Source of the DNA: Deltaproteobacteria bacterium
GTDB taxonomy: Bacteria; Myxococcota; Kuafuiibacteriia; Kuafuiibacteriales; Kuafuiibacteriaceae
Length of the DNA stretch: 64,000 bases
Direction of reading: 5' to 3'
NCBI GenBank assembly: GCA_011526105.1
Contig: WYAZ01000100.1
Span: forward strand, 1 to 64,000
The position numbers and the translations under genes were made by a program. The notes beneath the pieces were generated by a model, which did not search any database, had not been told where the DNA came from, and saw only the letters and a program-made list of their open reading frames with translations. This document shows positions 1-8,228 of the stretch, one piece after another (the first letter of the stretch is position 1; every line of letters begins with the position of its first letter).

Positions 1-132
1 CGTCGGACTTGCCCCCGAAATCTCTGCCTGCGTTGCTCCTCAATCGTTGGGGCCGACCCAACTCAATCGTCGCGCCTTGCCAGAGATTCCGGGCTCTTCG
101 TCTGACTCGGTCCGATATGCGGATCGGCTCTC
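1..132 (-). repeat. TIR element, family 2 (157-bp type), copy 1, cut by window edge
   Basis: This stretch is the reverse complement of the element at 25092-25248, matching at most positions by eye. Its visible end reads ATGCGGATCGGCTCTC, an imperfect copy of the terminal inverted repeat of the second copy, and it is followed by TA at 133-134. The other end lies outside the window. The TA plus the last base of the element form the TAG stop codon of the FHA gene. I read it as a miniature, non-coding inverted-repeat element (MITE-like). The TA flank would suit a Tc1/mariner/IS630-type transposase, but none is present here. Confidence 0.75.
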
Positions 133-677
133 TAGCGGAAGATGAACTTCAGGACCTCTTCCGAGATCATGAACTCGTCACCGTCACGGACCTTCTCGCG
201 CTGAATCTTGACGCCGTCTTTCCAGACGCCGTTCGCTGAGCCGAGATCCTCGAGGAAGTATTCGCCGTTCTCGCGCACCACGCTCGAGTGCTGACGCGAG
301 ACCTTCGAGGAAGGGATCACCAGATCGCAGGTTCGGCTGCGACCGATGATGAAGGTGTCCTTCTCGATCTTGGTCATGTCCCCCGCGCTGTTCACCACGT
401 ACAGCAGCTTGCGTGCGGGCTGAGCCTTTGGCTGTGGCGCAGGTGGAACACTGGGCTCCGGTGCGCGACCACCACCACCACCAGGACGAACCTGATGGTC
501 TGGCATCGGTGCTTCCCGAGCCTTCGGGGTCAGGAAGTTGAATCGTCGCGCAAGCTCGTAGATCGCCTGGTTGACGACCGCATGACGGTCGGTGCCAGTG
601 TCTTCCGCGATGCGGGTGAGGCAGTCCCACAAGTGGTCTGCGACTTCGAGCTCTCGTCGGGTCCGCCGGGCGGGCAT
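132..677 (-). CDS. FHA domain protein with N-terminal ribbon-helix-helix-like segment
   Basis: A 181-residue cytoplasmic protein if it starts at ATG 677; an in-frame TTG at 689 is the alternative. The first ~45 residues look like a short DNA-binding ribbon-helix-helix-like segment. A Gly/Pro-rich linker (about 60-95) follows, then a forkhead-associated domain to the C-terminus with the hallmark blocks IIGRSRTCDLVI, SKVSRQHS and LGSANGVWKDG. FHA domains bind phosphothreonine peptides, so a role in Ser/Thr-kinase signalling is likely; the RHH part suggests DNA or dimer contact (inference). The stop codon TAG is formed at the junction with the inverted-repeat element that lies directly downstream, so the natural 3' end may have been replaced. 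It is divergent from the lipoprotein at 715. Confidence 0.85.
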   Translation of the reverse strand: MPARRTRRELEVADHLWDCLTRIAEDTGTDRHAVVNQAIYELARRFNFLTPKAREAPMPDHQVRPGGGGGRAPEPSVPPAPQPKAQPARKLLYVVNSAGDMTKIEKDTFIIGRSRTCDLVIPSSKVSRQHSSVVRENGEYFLEDLGSANGVWKDGVKIQREKVRDGDEFMISEEVLKFIFR

Positions 678-689
678 CGGTACAGGCAA

Positions 690-715
690 ACTATATCAAC
701 CGGGTCGGGTGTCAA
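690..715 (-). promoter_or_regulatory. Candidate sigma-70-type promoter for the FHA gene
   Basis: On the minus strand a perfect TTGACA (715-710) is followed by TATAGT (695-690). Spacing is only 14 bp, shorter than the usual 16-18, so the call is tentative. Transcription would start close to the ATG at 677, giving a near-leaderless mRNA, which fits the lack of a clear ribosome binding site. The -35 box overlaps the start codon of the divergent lipoprotein gene. Confidence 0.3.
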
Positions 716-1203
716 TGTTAGGGCCGCGGAAGTGTGCGATTCTCGCGGCGTCGACCGTGGTCGGGCTGCTCGGTTGCACGGACGGCAACCTGCAGGACCG
801 GTACGCCTCGGCGGTGGAGCGCTACCAGGCTGGCCCCGCCGTCCGCTCAGAGGCGCCCTACTACGACCCTGCGCGGGCGTTGGGCGCGCCGGACGGCAAG
901 ACGGTCGCGCTCGCGGAGGAGTCGGTGCTCGTGGTTCGGTTCTTTCGGGAGATCCCCGATGCCCCTGGGTCCGACCTCCGGCTGTTCGAGGTGGGTTCGG
1001 ACAGCTCGAGTGTTCGGGTCTCCGTCAGCGCCGATGGCCGGACCTTCGTGCCGCTGACCACCCCAGGGCTCTCCGGCGGGGCGACAGAGCTGGACCTCGA
1101 CGGGACCGGCCTACCCTTCGTGAGCTTCGTGAGCCTCGAGGGCCTCGACAACTTCGGCACGGACCCCGGCTTCGATCTCGACGCCGTGGAGGCGCTCCAC
1201 TGA
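715..1203 (+). CDS. Predicted lipoprotein with discoidin-like / cell-surface domain
   Basis: 162 residues from ATG 715. The start is chosen because it gives a typical lipoprotein signal peptide ending in a VVGLLGC lipobox; the open frame extends further upstream without support. The mature part contains a block (ALGAPDG, then LVVRFF, SDLRLFEVG and VSVSADGRTFVPL) seen in deltaproteobacterial surface proteins related to F5/8-type carbohydrate-binding folds. Function is unknown, probably envelope-exposed binding. Its TGA overlaps the hemW ATG by one base (TGATG), so the two are probably translationally coupled. Confidence 0.75.
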   Translation: MLGPRKCAILAASTVVGLLGCTDGNLQDRYASAVERYQAGPAVRSEAPYYDPARALGAPDGKTVALAEESVLVVRFFREIPDAPGSDLRLFEVGSDSSSVRVSVSADGRTFVPLTTPGLSGGATELDLDGTGLPFVSFVSLEGLDNFGTDPGFDLDAVEALH

Positions 1204-2432
1204 TGCGCCCCGTCCCTCCGGTGAGCACGCGCGACACCGGCCTCTACATCCACTTCCCGTACTGCGAGAAGAAGTGCCCCTACTGCGACTTCAATAGCCA
1301 CGTCGTCCCCCACGACGATGCGGCCTACGCGGACGCGATCCTTCGCGAGCTCGACGCCCGTGCCCCCGCCCATCGGCTCGGGGTCGGCTTTCGCACCCTC
1401 TACTTCGGCGGGGGAACGCCGAGCCTGTGGGACCCCAAAGAGGTCGCCAGGGTGATTCGGACGGTTCGGGAGGGCCACGGACTGCACGAGAGCGCCGAGA
1501 TCACGCTCGAGGCCAATCCCGGCACGGTTCACACGCGGCTCTTCGAGGCCTTCGTGGAGGCCGGGGTCAATCGGTTCTCCATCGGCGCTCAGAGCTTCGT
1601 CCCCGACGAACTCGTACAACTCGGCCGTATCCATGGCGCGGCCGCGGGCCGCGAAGCCGTGAGGGCCGCCCGCGCGAGCGGCGCCCGGGTCTCCTTGGAT
1701 CTCATCTATGCGCAGCCCGGGCAGCGCTGGTCGGACGTGGAGCGGTCGGTCGAGACCGCGCTCGAGCTCGAGCCCGATCACGTGTCGGCGTACACGCTGA
1801 CCGTCGAGCCCGACACCGTCCTCGGACGCCAGCATGCCGAAGGCCGCTTCATCCCGATGGAGGACGACGAGCAGGCCGAGCTCATCGAGCGAGTCAGCGC
1901 GCGACTGCTGGCGGCCGGCCATCGCCGCTACGAGGTCTCGAGCTACGCCCGCGAAGGGATCGAGGCGGTCCACAACACGCTGTACTGGGTCGGCGGCGGC
2001 TATCTGGGGCTCGGCGCCGGGGCGCACAGCTATCTGCCCGCTCCCGGCCTGGCCGGATCGCGCCGGCGGGGGAATCTGAAGAGCCCCGCGCTGTACCTGG
2101 ACAGCACGCGCGCCAAACACACGCCGGCCTTTGAAGAGGACCTGAGCCTCGAGATCGCGCTTCAGGATCGCCTCATGATGGGGGTCCGCACGATCTTCGG
2201 TCTCGACCTTCGCGCGCTGGACGAAGAAGCGGGGCTCGGAGGTGAACTCGTTTCCGGCCTCGGAGCCGAGGTCGCAGACCTGGAACATCAGGGACTCCTC
2301 CTCCACCAAGACGGGTGGATCGCACCCACGGTTCGAGGGTTCTACTTCGTGGATCTGCTCGCGCGCCGGCTGGCCGCGCCCCTCCGGGAGATGCGCGAGC
2401 TTGACAGGCCTCGGAGCCCGGTCTTGGAATGA
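1203..2432 (+). CDS. hemW: Heme chaperone HemW (radical SAM)
   Basis: 409 residues. The N-terminal radical-SAM motif CEKKCPYCDFNSH (CxxxCxxC, three ligands for a 4Fe-4S cluster) is the form typical of HemW. GGGTPS and the EANPGT block follow, both conserved in the HemN/HemW superfamily, and the C-terminal HemN-type domain is present. HemW binds heme and delivers it to respiratory enzymes; old annotations as coproporphyrinogen III oxidase are generally wrong because the extra HemN cysteine is missing, as here. The start is the ATG overlapping the upstream lipoprotein stop. It sits directly upstream of hrcA, separated only by the 161-bp repeat. Confidence 0.93.
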   Translation: MRPVPPVSTRDTGLYIHFPYCEKKCPYCDFNSHVVPHDDAAYADAILRELDARAPAHRLGVGFRTLYFGGGTPSLWDPKEVARVIRTVREGHGLHESAEITLEANPGTVHTRLFEAFVEAGVNRFSIGAQSFVPDELVQLGRIHGAAAGREAVRAARASGARVSLDLIYAQPGQRWSDVERSVETALELEPDHVSAYTLTVEPDTVLGRQHAEGRFIPMEDDEQAELIERVSARLLAAGHRRYEVSSYAREGIEAVHNTLYWVGGGYLGLGAGAHSYLPAPGLAGSRRRGNLKSPALYLDSTRAKHTPAFEEDLSLEIALQDRLMMGVRTIFGLDLRALDEEAGLGGELVSGLGAEVADLEHQGLLLHQDGWIAPTVRGFYFVDLLARRLAAPLREMRELDRPRSPVLE

Positions 2433-2445
2433 TCGTTCGTGGCTA

Positions 2446-2606
2446 GAGCTCATCTCGAAACCCCCGACCGAGCGAGACGGTCGAGACGCGAGCTGCGCCC
2501 GGCGGGCCGACGAACGCGCTATCCTTCGATAACGCGAGGAGGCCCAACACCGCGCGGCGACGCGGATCGGCCGAAATCGCGACCGAGGGGGGTTTGAGAT
2601 GAGCTC
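2446..2606 (+). repeat. TIR element, family 1 (161 bp), copy A
   Basis: A 161-bp element with terminal inverted repeats GAGCTCATCTC + A-run + CCCCC at both ends, flanked on both sides by TA (2444-2445 and 2607-2608), as expected for a TA target-site duplication. The centre holds a near-palindrome (CGCGCTATC / GATAACGCG). It has no coding capacity. It fills nearly the whole hemW-hrcA gap, and its right end contains the run GAGGGGGG followed by the ATG used by hrcA. Closely related full copies lie at 24929-25089 and 51685-51845, all the same length. Confidence 0.85.
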
Positions 2607-3738
2607 TAAACCGCGCAATCCCGTGGAACTCTCCGAGCGCCAGCGAGCCATTCTTCAGGCGGTCGTCGAGGACTACATCGCCACCGCGGAGCCGGTGGGC
2701 TCGCGCACCCTCACCAAGCGCAATCGCGAAATCGACCTCTCCCCGGCCACGGTCCGAAACGCGATGGCCGACCTCGAGGACCTCGGCTACCTATCCGCCA
2801 CCCACGCCTCCGCCGGCCGAGTGCCCACCGTCGAGGCCTTCCGGGTGTACGTGGAACAGCTCGCCCAGCGCGGACGCATCAGCCCCAGGGAGAAGGAGAT
2901 CATCGAGGCGGTCACGTCCTCCCAGGGCCTCGAGAGCCGAGGTATCAGCCAGATCCTCCAGGAGACCGGCCGGGTGCTCTCGATGGTCGCGAACCACGCC
3001 ACCCTGCTCCTCATGCCCAGCTTCGACGAGGTCGTCTTCTCTGACATCGAGTTCATACCCGTCCGAGAACGCCACGTCCTGGCGGTCTTTGTCGCCCGAA
3101 GCGGCCTGGTCCAGCACCGCGTGCTCGAGGTCGAGTTCCCGGTCGACCGTAACGAGCTGCGAAAGATGTCGAACTATCTAAAGGGGCTCCTGACCGGCAA
3201 GGCGCTCCGAGACGTGAGGCAGGCAATCCTGGACGAGATGCGCCAAGAGCGCGCCCAGGCCGACGAGATGATGCGCTTCGCCCTCGTGCTGGGCGAAAAG
3301 ACGCTGAGCATCGAGACCACCCCCGCCGACGCGATCCTGGTCGAGGGCGAACGGTCGCTGCTCGACCAGCCCGAGTTCGCGGACATCGGAAAGATGCGAG
3401 AGCTGCTCCGGGCCTTCGAGGAGAAGACGGTGCTTCTCCGCCTGCTGGAAGCCGCGGCCCGCCCGATGGTCTCCACGGCGGCCAAGCGCCTCGACACGCA
3501 GGTCTTGCTGGGCGCCGACGGCCAGGCTCGTGAACTCCGGGATCTGGCGGTGGTCATGGCCACCTATCAAGGGGAGTCGGGCTCGGCGGGCCACGTCGGG
3601 GTCGTGGGCCCCGTCCGTATGGACTACTCAAGGGTTATACCGCTGGTCGAGCTTGCGGCTTCCGCCCTTTCGAAGAAGCTCGGCACGCCGAGCGACGATG
3701 CCCCCGAGCCGACCGTCCCGCCGGACCCTCTCCCGTAA
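2599..3738 (+). CDS. hrcA: Heat-inducible transcription repressor HrcA
   Basis: 379 residues. The N-terminal winged helix (LSERQRAILQAVVEDYI, then EPVGSRTL and SPATVRNAMADLE) and the C-terminal GAF-like region (VGVVGPVRMDYSRVIPLVE) are those of HrcA, the repressor that normally binds CIRCE upstream of grpE-dnaK or groESL and is kept active by GroEL. First gene of hrcA-grpE-dnaK. The start ATG and the preceding G-rich ribosome-binding stretch lie inside the right end of the 161-bp repeat, so the protein begins with Met-Ser-Ser from repeat DNA; a native GTG at 2623 is the alternative start. No CIRCE repeat (TTAGCACTC-N9-GAGTGCTAA) is recognisable upstream of hrcA or grpE. Confidence 0.93.
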   Translation: MSSKPRNPVELSERQRAILQAVVEDYIATAEPVGSRTLTKRNREIDLSPATVRNAMADLEDLGYLSATHASAGRVPTVEAFRVYVEQLAQRGRISPREKEIIEAVTSSQGLESRGISQILQETGRVLSMVANHATLLLMPSFDEVVFSDIEFIPVRERHVLAVFVARSGLVQHRVLEVEFPVDRNELRKMSNYLKGLLTGKALRDVRQAILDEMRQERAQADEMMRFALVLGEKTLSIETTPADAILVEGERSLLDQPEFADIGKMRELLRAFEEKTVLLRLLEAAARPMVSTAAKRLDTQVLLGADGQARELRDLAVVMATYQGESGSAGHVGVVGPVRMDYSRVIPLVELAASALSKKLGTPSDDAPEPTVPPDPLP

Positions 3739-3810
3739 GAGTCCAACATCCAAGAGGGAAAAGGCAGCGCCATTCTTGAACGGACCCGGGACCCGTGTAA
3801 GCGTAGCGCC

Positions 3811-4491
3811 GTGGGCGAGGGCAACGACGATCTCCAGCGCGCGATGGCTGAGGCCATGCGAGCTGTAGAGGCCGAAGAGCGTTCCGACGAAGCCACCGAG
3901 AGGATGCTCGAAGTGGGTACGGACTCCGACGACGAAGAGGAGGTCGTGCCCGAAGGCGATCCGCCTGCCGAGGATGCAACGTCCGCATTGATGGGTGCCA
4001 AGTCTGAACTCGACGGCGTCCTGAAGAAGACGCAGGACGAGGCCAAGCAACTCAAAGAGCGATGGCTTCGCGCAGCCGCCGATCTCGAGAACTATCGAAA
4101 GCGAGCTGCGCGCGAGCGCGAAGAGGTCGTTCAGTTTGGCAATGAACGTCTGCTCAAGGAATTCCTGCCCGTGCTCGACGACCTCGATCGTTCGCTCGAC
4201 GCGGCAGAACAAGCCGGCGGCGAAGGAGCAGATCTGCTCCAGGGGCTTCGCATGGTGTCCAAGAAGTTCCTCGCGACCCTCGAAAAACACGGCGTGAGCA
4301 GCTTCTCCGCGGTGGGAGAGGCGTTTGATCCCGCTCGCCACGAGGCGGTTCAACAGATCAACAGCAATGAAGTGCCCATGGGGGGTGTCGCCATGGAGCT
4401 CAGGCGCGGTTACCTCTTGAATGGGCGTCTCATTCGACCGGCCATGGTAGCGGTCTCCCTCGGGCCCGAGAGTGAAAAGGGCGAGGGCTGA
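3811..4491 (+). CDS. grpE: Nucleotide exchange factor GrpE
   Basis: 226 residues, co-chaperone that releases ADP from DnaK. An acidic N-terminal tail (about 1-60) is followed by a long coiled coil, then the RAAADLENYRKR motif and the C-terminal beta domain (ARHEAVQQI, then VAMELRRGYLLNGRLIRPAMVAV, read in parts). GTG 3811 is chosen as start; ATG 3844 is an alternative, and neither has a strong ribosome binding site. It lies 72 bp after hrcA and 32 bp before dnaK, so the three form one operon. Confidence 0.93.
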   Translation: MGEGNDDLQRAMAEAMRAVEAEERSDEATERMLEVGTDSDDEEEVVPEGDPPAEDATSALMGAKSELDGVLKKTQDEAKQLKERWLRAAADLENYRKRAAREREEVVQFGNERLLKEFLPVLDDLDRSLDAAEQAGGEGADLLQGLRMVSKKFLATLEKHGVSSFSAVGEAFDPARHEAVQQINSNEVPMGGVAMELRRGYLLNGRLIRPAMVAVSLGPESEKGEG

Positions 4492-4523
4492 GGTCTCGGT
4501 GAGAAACAGGGGGCTCTGCGACA

Positions 4524-6347
4524 ATGGGTAAGATCGTCGGCATCGATCTTGGAACGACGAACTCGTGCGTCGCGGTCATGGACGGCGGAGAGCCGGTCGT
4601 GATTCCGAACTCCGAAGGCAGTCGAACGACGCCCTCCATGGTCGCCTTCACCGAGGCCGGTGAGCGGCTGGTGGGCCACATCGCAAAAAGGCAGGCCATC
4701 ACCAACGCCGAGAACACCATCTTCAGCATCAAGCGCTTCATCGGCCGGACGTTCGACGGCGAAGAGGTAGCGACCGATATCTCCCGCGCCCCCTACAAGA
4801 TGATCCAGGCCGACAATGGCGAGGCTTGGGTCAAGGTCCGCGACAAGCAACACTCCCCGCAGGAGATCTCCGCGATGATCCTTCAGAAGATGAAGGAGAC
4901 CGCCGAGGACTACCTCGGCGAAGAGGTCACCGAAGCGGTCATCACTGTTCCGGCCTACTTCAATGATGCTCAGCGCCAAGCCACCAAGGACGCGGGCAAG
5001 ATCGCCGGGCTCGACGTCAAGCGCATCATCAACGAGCCCACGGCGGCGGCCCTCGCCTACGGCCTCGAGCGCAAAGAGCACGTGCGCATCGCGGTGTACG
5101 ACTTGGGCGGCGGCACCTTCGATATCTCGATCCTCGAGCTGGGCGACGGCGTCTTCGAGGTCAAGGCCACGAACGGCGACACCCACTTGGGTGGAGACGA
5201 CTTCGACCTCCGCATCATCGAGGGCCTGGTCGAGCGCTTCAAAGAAGAGAACCGCGGAGCCGACCTGTCCAAGGACAAGATGGCCCTGCAGCGTCTCAAA
5301 GAGGCGGCCGAGAAGGCTAAACACGAGCTCTCATCCGCGACCGAGACCGACATCAATCTGCCGTTCATCATGGCGGATGCCACCGGCCCCAAGCACCTGA
5401 ACCTGACGATGACTCGCACCGAGCTCGAGGAGCTGTGTGAACCGTTGATTCAGCGCTCGCTCGAGCCGTGCAAGATCGCGCTCAAGGACGCCGCCCTCAC
5501 CATCAAAGACATCAACGAGGTCATCCTCGTCGGCGGTCAAACGCGCATGCCGCGCATTCAGCAGGTCGTGAAGGAGTTCTTTGGCCGAGAGGCCAACAAG
5601 AAGGTCAACCCGGATGAGGTCGTGGCCATCGGGGCCGCGGTCCAAGGCGGGGTGCTCGCGGGCGAAGTGCAGGACGTCCTCTTGCTCGACGTCACCCCGC
5701 TCTCCTTGGGTGTCGAGACCGCCGGCGGCGTCTTCACCAAGATCATCAGCAAGAACACCACGATTCCGGCCAAGAAGAGCATGGTGTTCTCCACCGCCAT
5801 GGACAACCAGCCCATCGTGGACGTTCACGTGCTGCAGGGTGAGCGGCCGATGGCCGAAGACAACAAGACCCTGGGTCGATTCCAGCTCGTGGGCATTCCG
5901 CCCGCCCCCCGCGGCGTCCCGCAGATCGAAGTGACCTTCGACATCGACGCCAACGGTCTGGTCCACGTGTCCGCCAAGGACTTGGGCACCGGCAAGGTGC
6001 AGCAGATCAAGATCATCGCCTCCTCGGGTCTGTCCGAGGAGGAGATCGATCGCATGATCCAAGAGTCCGAGAGCAAGGCCGACGAAGACCGGATGAAGAA
6101 GGACCTCGCCGAGAAGAAGAACATGGCCGAGGGTCTGCTCTACACGACCGAGAACTCGCTCAAGGAGTACTCCTCGTACCTGACCGAGGACGACATCGCG
6201 GAGATCCAAGAAGACATCGCGACCTTGAAGCGGATCCTCGAGTCGAACGACCTGCAGAAGCTCACCGCGGCCACGGAACGACTCGAGCAGTCGTCCCATC
6301 GCATCGCCGAGGCCATGTACAAAGAAGCCGAAGACCTCGAGTCCTGA
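4524..6347 (+). CDS. dnaK: Chaperone DnaK (Hsp70)
   Basis: 607 residues, slightly shorter than the E. coli protein because the C-terminal disordered tail is reduced. Canonical ATPase motifs are present: [14 protein letters not shown]-type phosphate loop 1, [13 protein letters not shown] loop 2, [11 protein letters not shown] and the adenosine motif [12 protein letters not shown]. The substrate-binding domain and helical lid follow. It works with GrpE (upstream) and a DnaJ, here encoded about 50 kb away (56051-57226). A purine-rich stretch (CAGGGGG) precedes the ATG. A second, atypical Hsp70 lies at 53678-55282. Confidence 0.97.
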   Translation: MGKIVGIDLGTTNSCVAVMDGGEPVVIPNSEGSRTTPSMVAFTEAGERLVGHIAKRQAITNAENTIFSIKRFIGRTFDGEEVATDISRAPYKMIQADNGEAWVKVRDKQHSPQEISAMILQKMKETAEDYLGEEVTEAVITVPAYFNDAQRQATKDAGKIAGLDVKRIINEPTAAALAYGLERKEHVRIAVYDLGGGTFDISILELGDGVFEVKATNGDTHLGGDDFDLRIIEGLVERFKEENRGADLSKDKMALQRLKEAAEKAKHELSSATETDINLPFIMADATGPKHLNLTMTRTELEELCEPLIQRSLEPCKIALKDAALTIKDINEVILVGGQTRMPRIQQVVKEFFGREANKKVNPDEVVAIGAAVQGGVLAGEVQDVLLLDVTPLSLGVETAGGVFTKIISKNTTIPAKKSMVFSTAMDNQPIVDVHVLQGERPMAEDNKTLGRFQLVGIPPAPRGVPQIEVTFDIDANGLVHVSAKDLGTGKVQQIKIIASSGLSEEEIDRMIQESESKADEDRMKKDLAEKKNMAEGLLYTTENSLKEYSSYLTEDDIAEIQEDIATLKRILESNDLQKLTAATERLEQSSHRIAEAMYKEAEDLES

Positions 6348-6350
6348 GGT

Positions 6351-6380
6351 GCCCGGCGCCAAGGGCCGGGCCGTCTTTCC
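6351..6380 (+). terminator. Rho-independent-like terminator after dnaK
   Basis: A perfect 7-bp stem GCCCGGC (6351-6357) / GCCGGGC (6365-6371) with a 7-nt loop starts a few bases after the dnaK stop and is followed by CGTCTTTCC. The T-tract is short but the hairpin is strong, so it plausibly ends the hrcA-grpE-dnaK transcript. Confidence 0.6.
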
Positions 6381-6418
6381 GCGTGCCAAACCCGGCCGGT
6401 TCCGGCTAGAAGCATCCC

Positions 6419-7498
6419 ATGAAGCTCAGAACCGCCGTCGTCGGTGCCACCGGCATCGCGGGCCAGCAGTTTTTGACCGCGCTTTGGGAGCACCCGTTCC
6501 TCGAGATCACCTGCCTCGCCGCCTCCGCGCGCTCAGCCCAGAAGAGCTACCGCGAGGCCATCACACAACCGAACGGTCAGGTGGCTTGGTACATGAGCAC
6601 GCCGCTGCCCGAGAAGTTCGCCTCGATGACGGTGCTGGACTCCACGGCATTGCCACTGGCCGAGCTCGACCTCGTCTTCTCCGCGGTCGAGTCGGACGCG
6701 GCGCGTGAGCTCGAGACCTCGTACGCCGCCCACCTTCCGGTCATCTCCACCGCCTCGGCCTATCGTTACGAGGACGACGTCCCGATCATCATCCCTGCGA
6801 TCAACGGAGATCACGCCGGGCTCGTGGCTGCGCAGCGGAAGAACCGGAATTGGAAAGGCTTCGTGCTCCCCATCCCCAACTGCACGACCACCGGATTGGT
6901 CATCGCGCTCGCGCCGCTCGCCCGGACCTTCGGGGTGGACCGAGTGATCATGACCTCGATGCAGGCGGTGAGCGGCGCCGGACGTTCACCCGGCGTCATC
7001 GGGCTCGATATCGTCGACAACATCATCCCGTACATCCCCAAAGAGGAGGGGAAGGTGGAGCGCGAGACCCAGAAGATCTTGGGTGCGCTCGCTGGCGCCG
7101 GCATCCAGGCCGCCCCCTTCCCGGTCTCCTGCACCTGCACTCGGGTGCCAGTCCTCGAATCCCACTTCGAAGCGGTCACGGTCGCTCTCTCGAGGAGCGC
7201 CTCTGTGGACGAGGTGAAGGCGGCGATGCGCGAGTTCGGCCGCGACATCGGCCCTCGCACGCATCCCTCGGCCCCGAAGAACTGGATTGTCGTCGAAGAA
7301 GACCCCTTCCGACCGCAGCCGCGCCGCGATCGCGACAACGATCGAGGCATGGCGACCACCGTGGGTCGTGTCCGTGAGGATCGAGTGCTTGGACCCCACG
7401 GCGTGAAGTTCTGCTTGGTGTCTCACAACACCAAGATGGGCGCGGCGATGGGTGCGGTGCTCGTGGCCGAAGACATGAGGGTCCGCGGTCTGATCTAG
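6419..7498 (+). CDS. asd: Aspartate-semialdehyde dehydrogenase, archaeal/fungal-type
   Basis: 359 residues. It converts L-4-aspartyl phosphate with NADPH to aspartate semialdehyde, the branch point to lysine/diaminopimelate, threonine and methionine. The N-terminal dinucleotide-binding motif is VVGATGIAGQQF; the catalytic cysteine lies in PNCTTTGLV, and QAVSGAGRSPG and CTCTRVPVLESH correspond to the substrate-binding blocks. Sequence and length fit the archaeal/fungal-like Asd group rather than the E. coli type, which is less common in bacteria. It is monocistronic, with its stop one base from that of the convergent transglycosylase gene. Confidence 0.88.
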   Translation: MKLRTAVVGATGIAGQQFLTALWEHPFLEITCLAASARSAQKSYREAITQPNGQVAWYMSTPLPEKFASMTVLDSTALPLAELDLVFSAVESDAARELETSYAAHLPVISTASAYRYEDDVPIIIPAINGDHAGLVAAQRKNRNWKGFVLPIPNCTTTGLVIALAPLARTFGVDRVIMTSMQAVSGAGRSPGVIGLDIVDNIIPYIPKEEGKVERETQKILGALAGAGIQAAPFPVSCTCTRVPVLESHFEAVTVALSRSASVDEVKAAMREFGRDIGPRTHPSAPKNWIVVEEDPFRPQPRRDRDNDRGMATTVGRVREDRVLGPHGVKFCLVSHNTKMGAAMGAVLVAEDMRVRGLI

Positions 7499-7499
7499 A

Positions 7500-8168
7500 T
7501 CAGCGCAGCCCGCGCGCGTTGCCGTCTTCGTATCGACGAATCACCGTGGCGACATAGGCCTGCGTCTCGCGATAGGGCGGAATGCCACCGTACTTTTTGA
7601 CCGCCTTGGGCCCCGCGTTGTAGGCCGCAATCGCCAAGCGGAGTGATCCAAAGCGATCGTACATCTTGCGGAGGTAGCGCGCGCCGCCGTGGATGTTCTC
7701 GCCCGGGTCAAACGCGTTATCCACGCCGAGCGAACGTGCGGTAGCCGGCATGAGCTGCATCAACCCTTGGGCGCCCACGCGCGAAACCGCGTGCGGACGG
7801 TAGCCGGACTCGGTTCGAATCACTGCGTCGATCAACGCGACCGGCAGGCCGGTGGCGGCGGAGGCTTCTCGGATCGACGAGGCGAGCTGGTCGAACCCAA
7901 GTCGTACGCTGCCCAGATCGGAGAAAGGTGCGGCGCCGCCGCGCTCGCCGGGAGTGGCGGGAGACGGATAGTATTCCTCGCCGCTTCGATGAAGCAGGAC
8001 CGACAGGGCCTCCTCGGGCTCCTCCAAGATGAGGGCCTCGTAGCCCGCGATCATGTTCGCGCCCATGAACTCCTCGGCCATCTTGAGGGCATCCGAGATG
8101 TCCCCGGCCTGAGCGGTCAGGGTAAACGGGAGGGCGATGAGGCCACTGATCGCGAGCATCCACCTCAT
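7500..8168 (-). CDS. Periplasmic lytic transglycosylase (SLT domain)
   Basis: 222 residues with an N-terminal signal peptide (MRWMLAISGLIALPFTLTAQ). The C-terminal half is a Slt70-type lysozyme-like domain: IDAVIRTESGYRPHAVS carries the catalytic glutamate, followed by GAQGLMQLMPATARSLGV, NIHGGARYLRKM and AIAAYNAGPKAV. It cleaves peptidoglycan to 1,6-anhydro products in the periplasm. The region between signal peptide and domain (about 25-95) is unassigned. It is divergent from the GNAT gene with 60 bp between starts. Confidence 0.9.
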   Translation of the reverse strand: MRWMLAISGLIALPFTLTAQAGDISDALKMAEEFMGANMIAGYEALILEEPEEALSVLLHRSGEEYYPSPATPGERGGAAPFSDLGSVRLGFDQLASSIREASAATGLPVALIDAVIRTESGYRPHAVSRVGAQGLMQLMPATARSLGVDNAFDPGENIHGGARYLRKMYDRFGSLRLAIAAYNAGPKAVKKYGGIPPYRETQAYVATVIRRYEDGNARGLR

Positions 8169-8228
8169 CGGGCTCTCCTTATCGGTCCGGGTTCAGGCAG
8201 AGTTGCGGCTTCTCATCGAGTTTTGAGG

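Noticed and set aside
861-2651. 596-codon open frame antisense to hemW
   Set aside because: Shadow of the GC-rich hemW gene; no start signal, no family resemblance, while the plus strand has a complete HemW.
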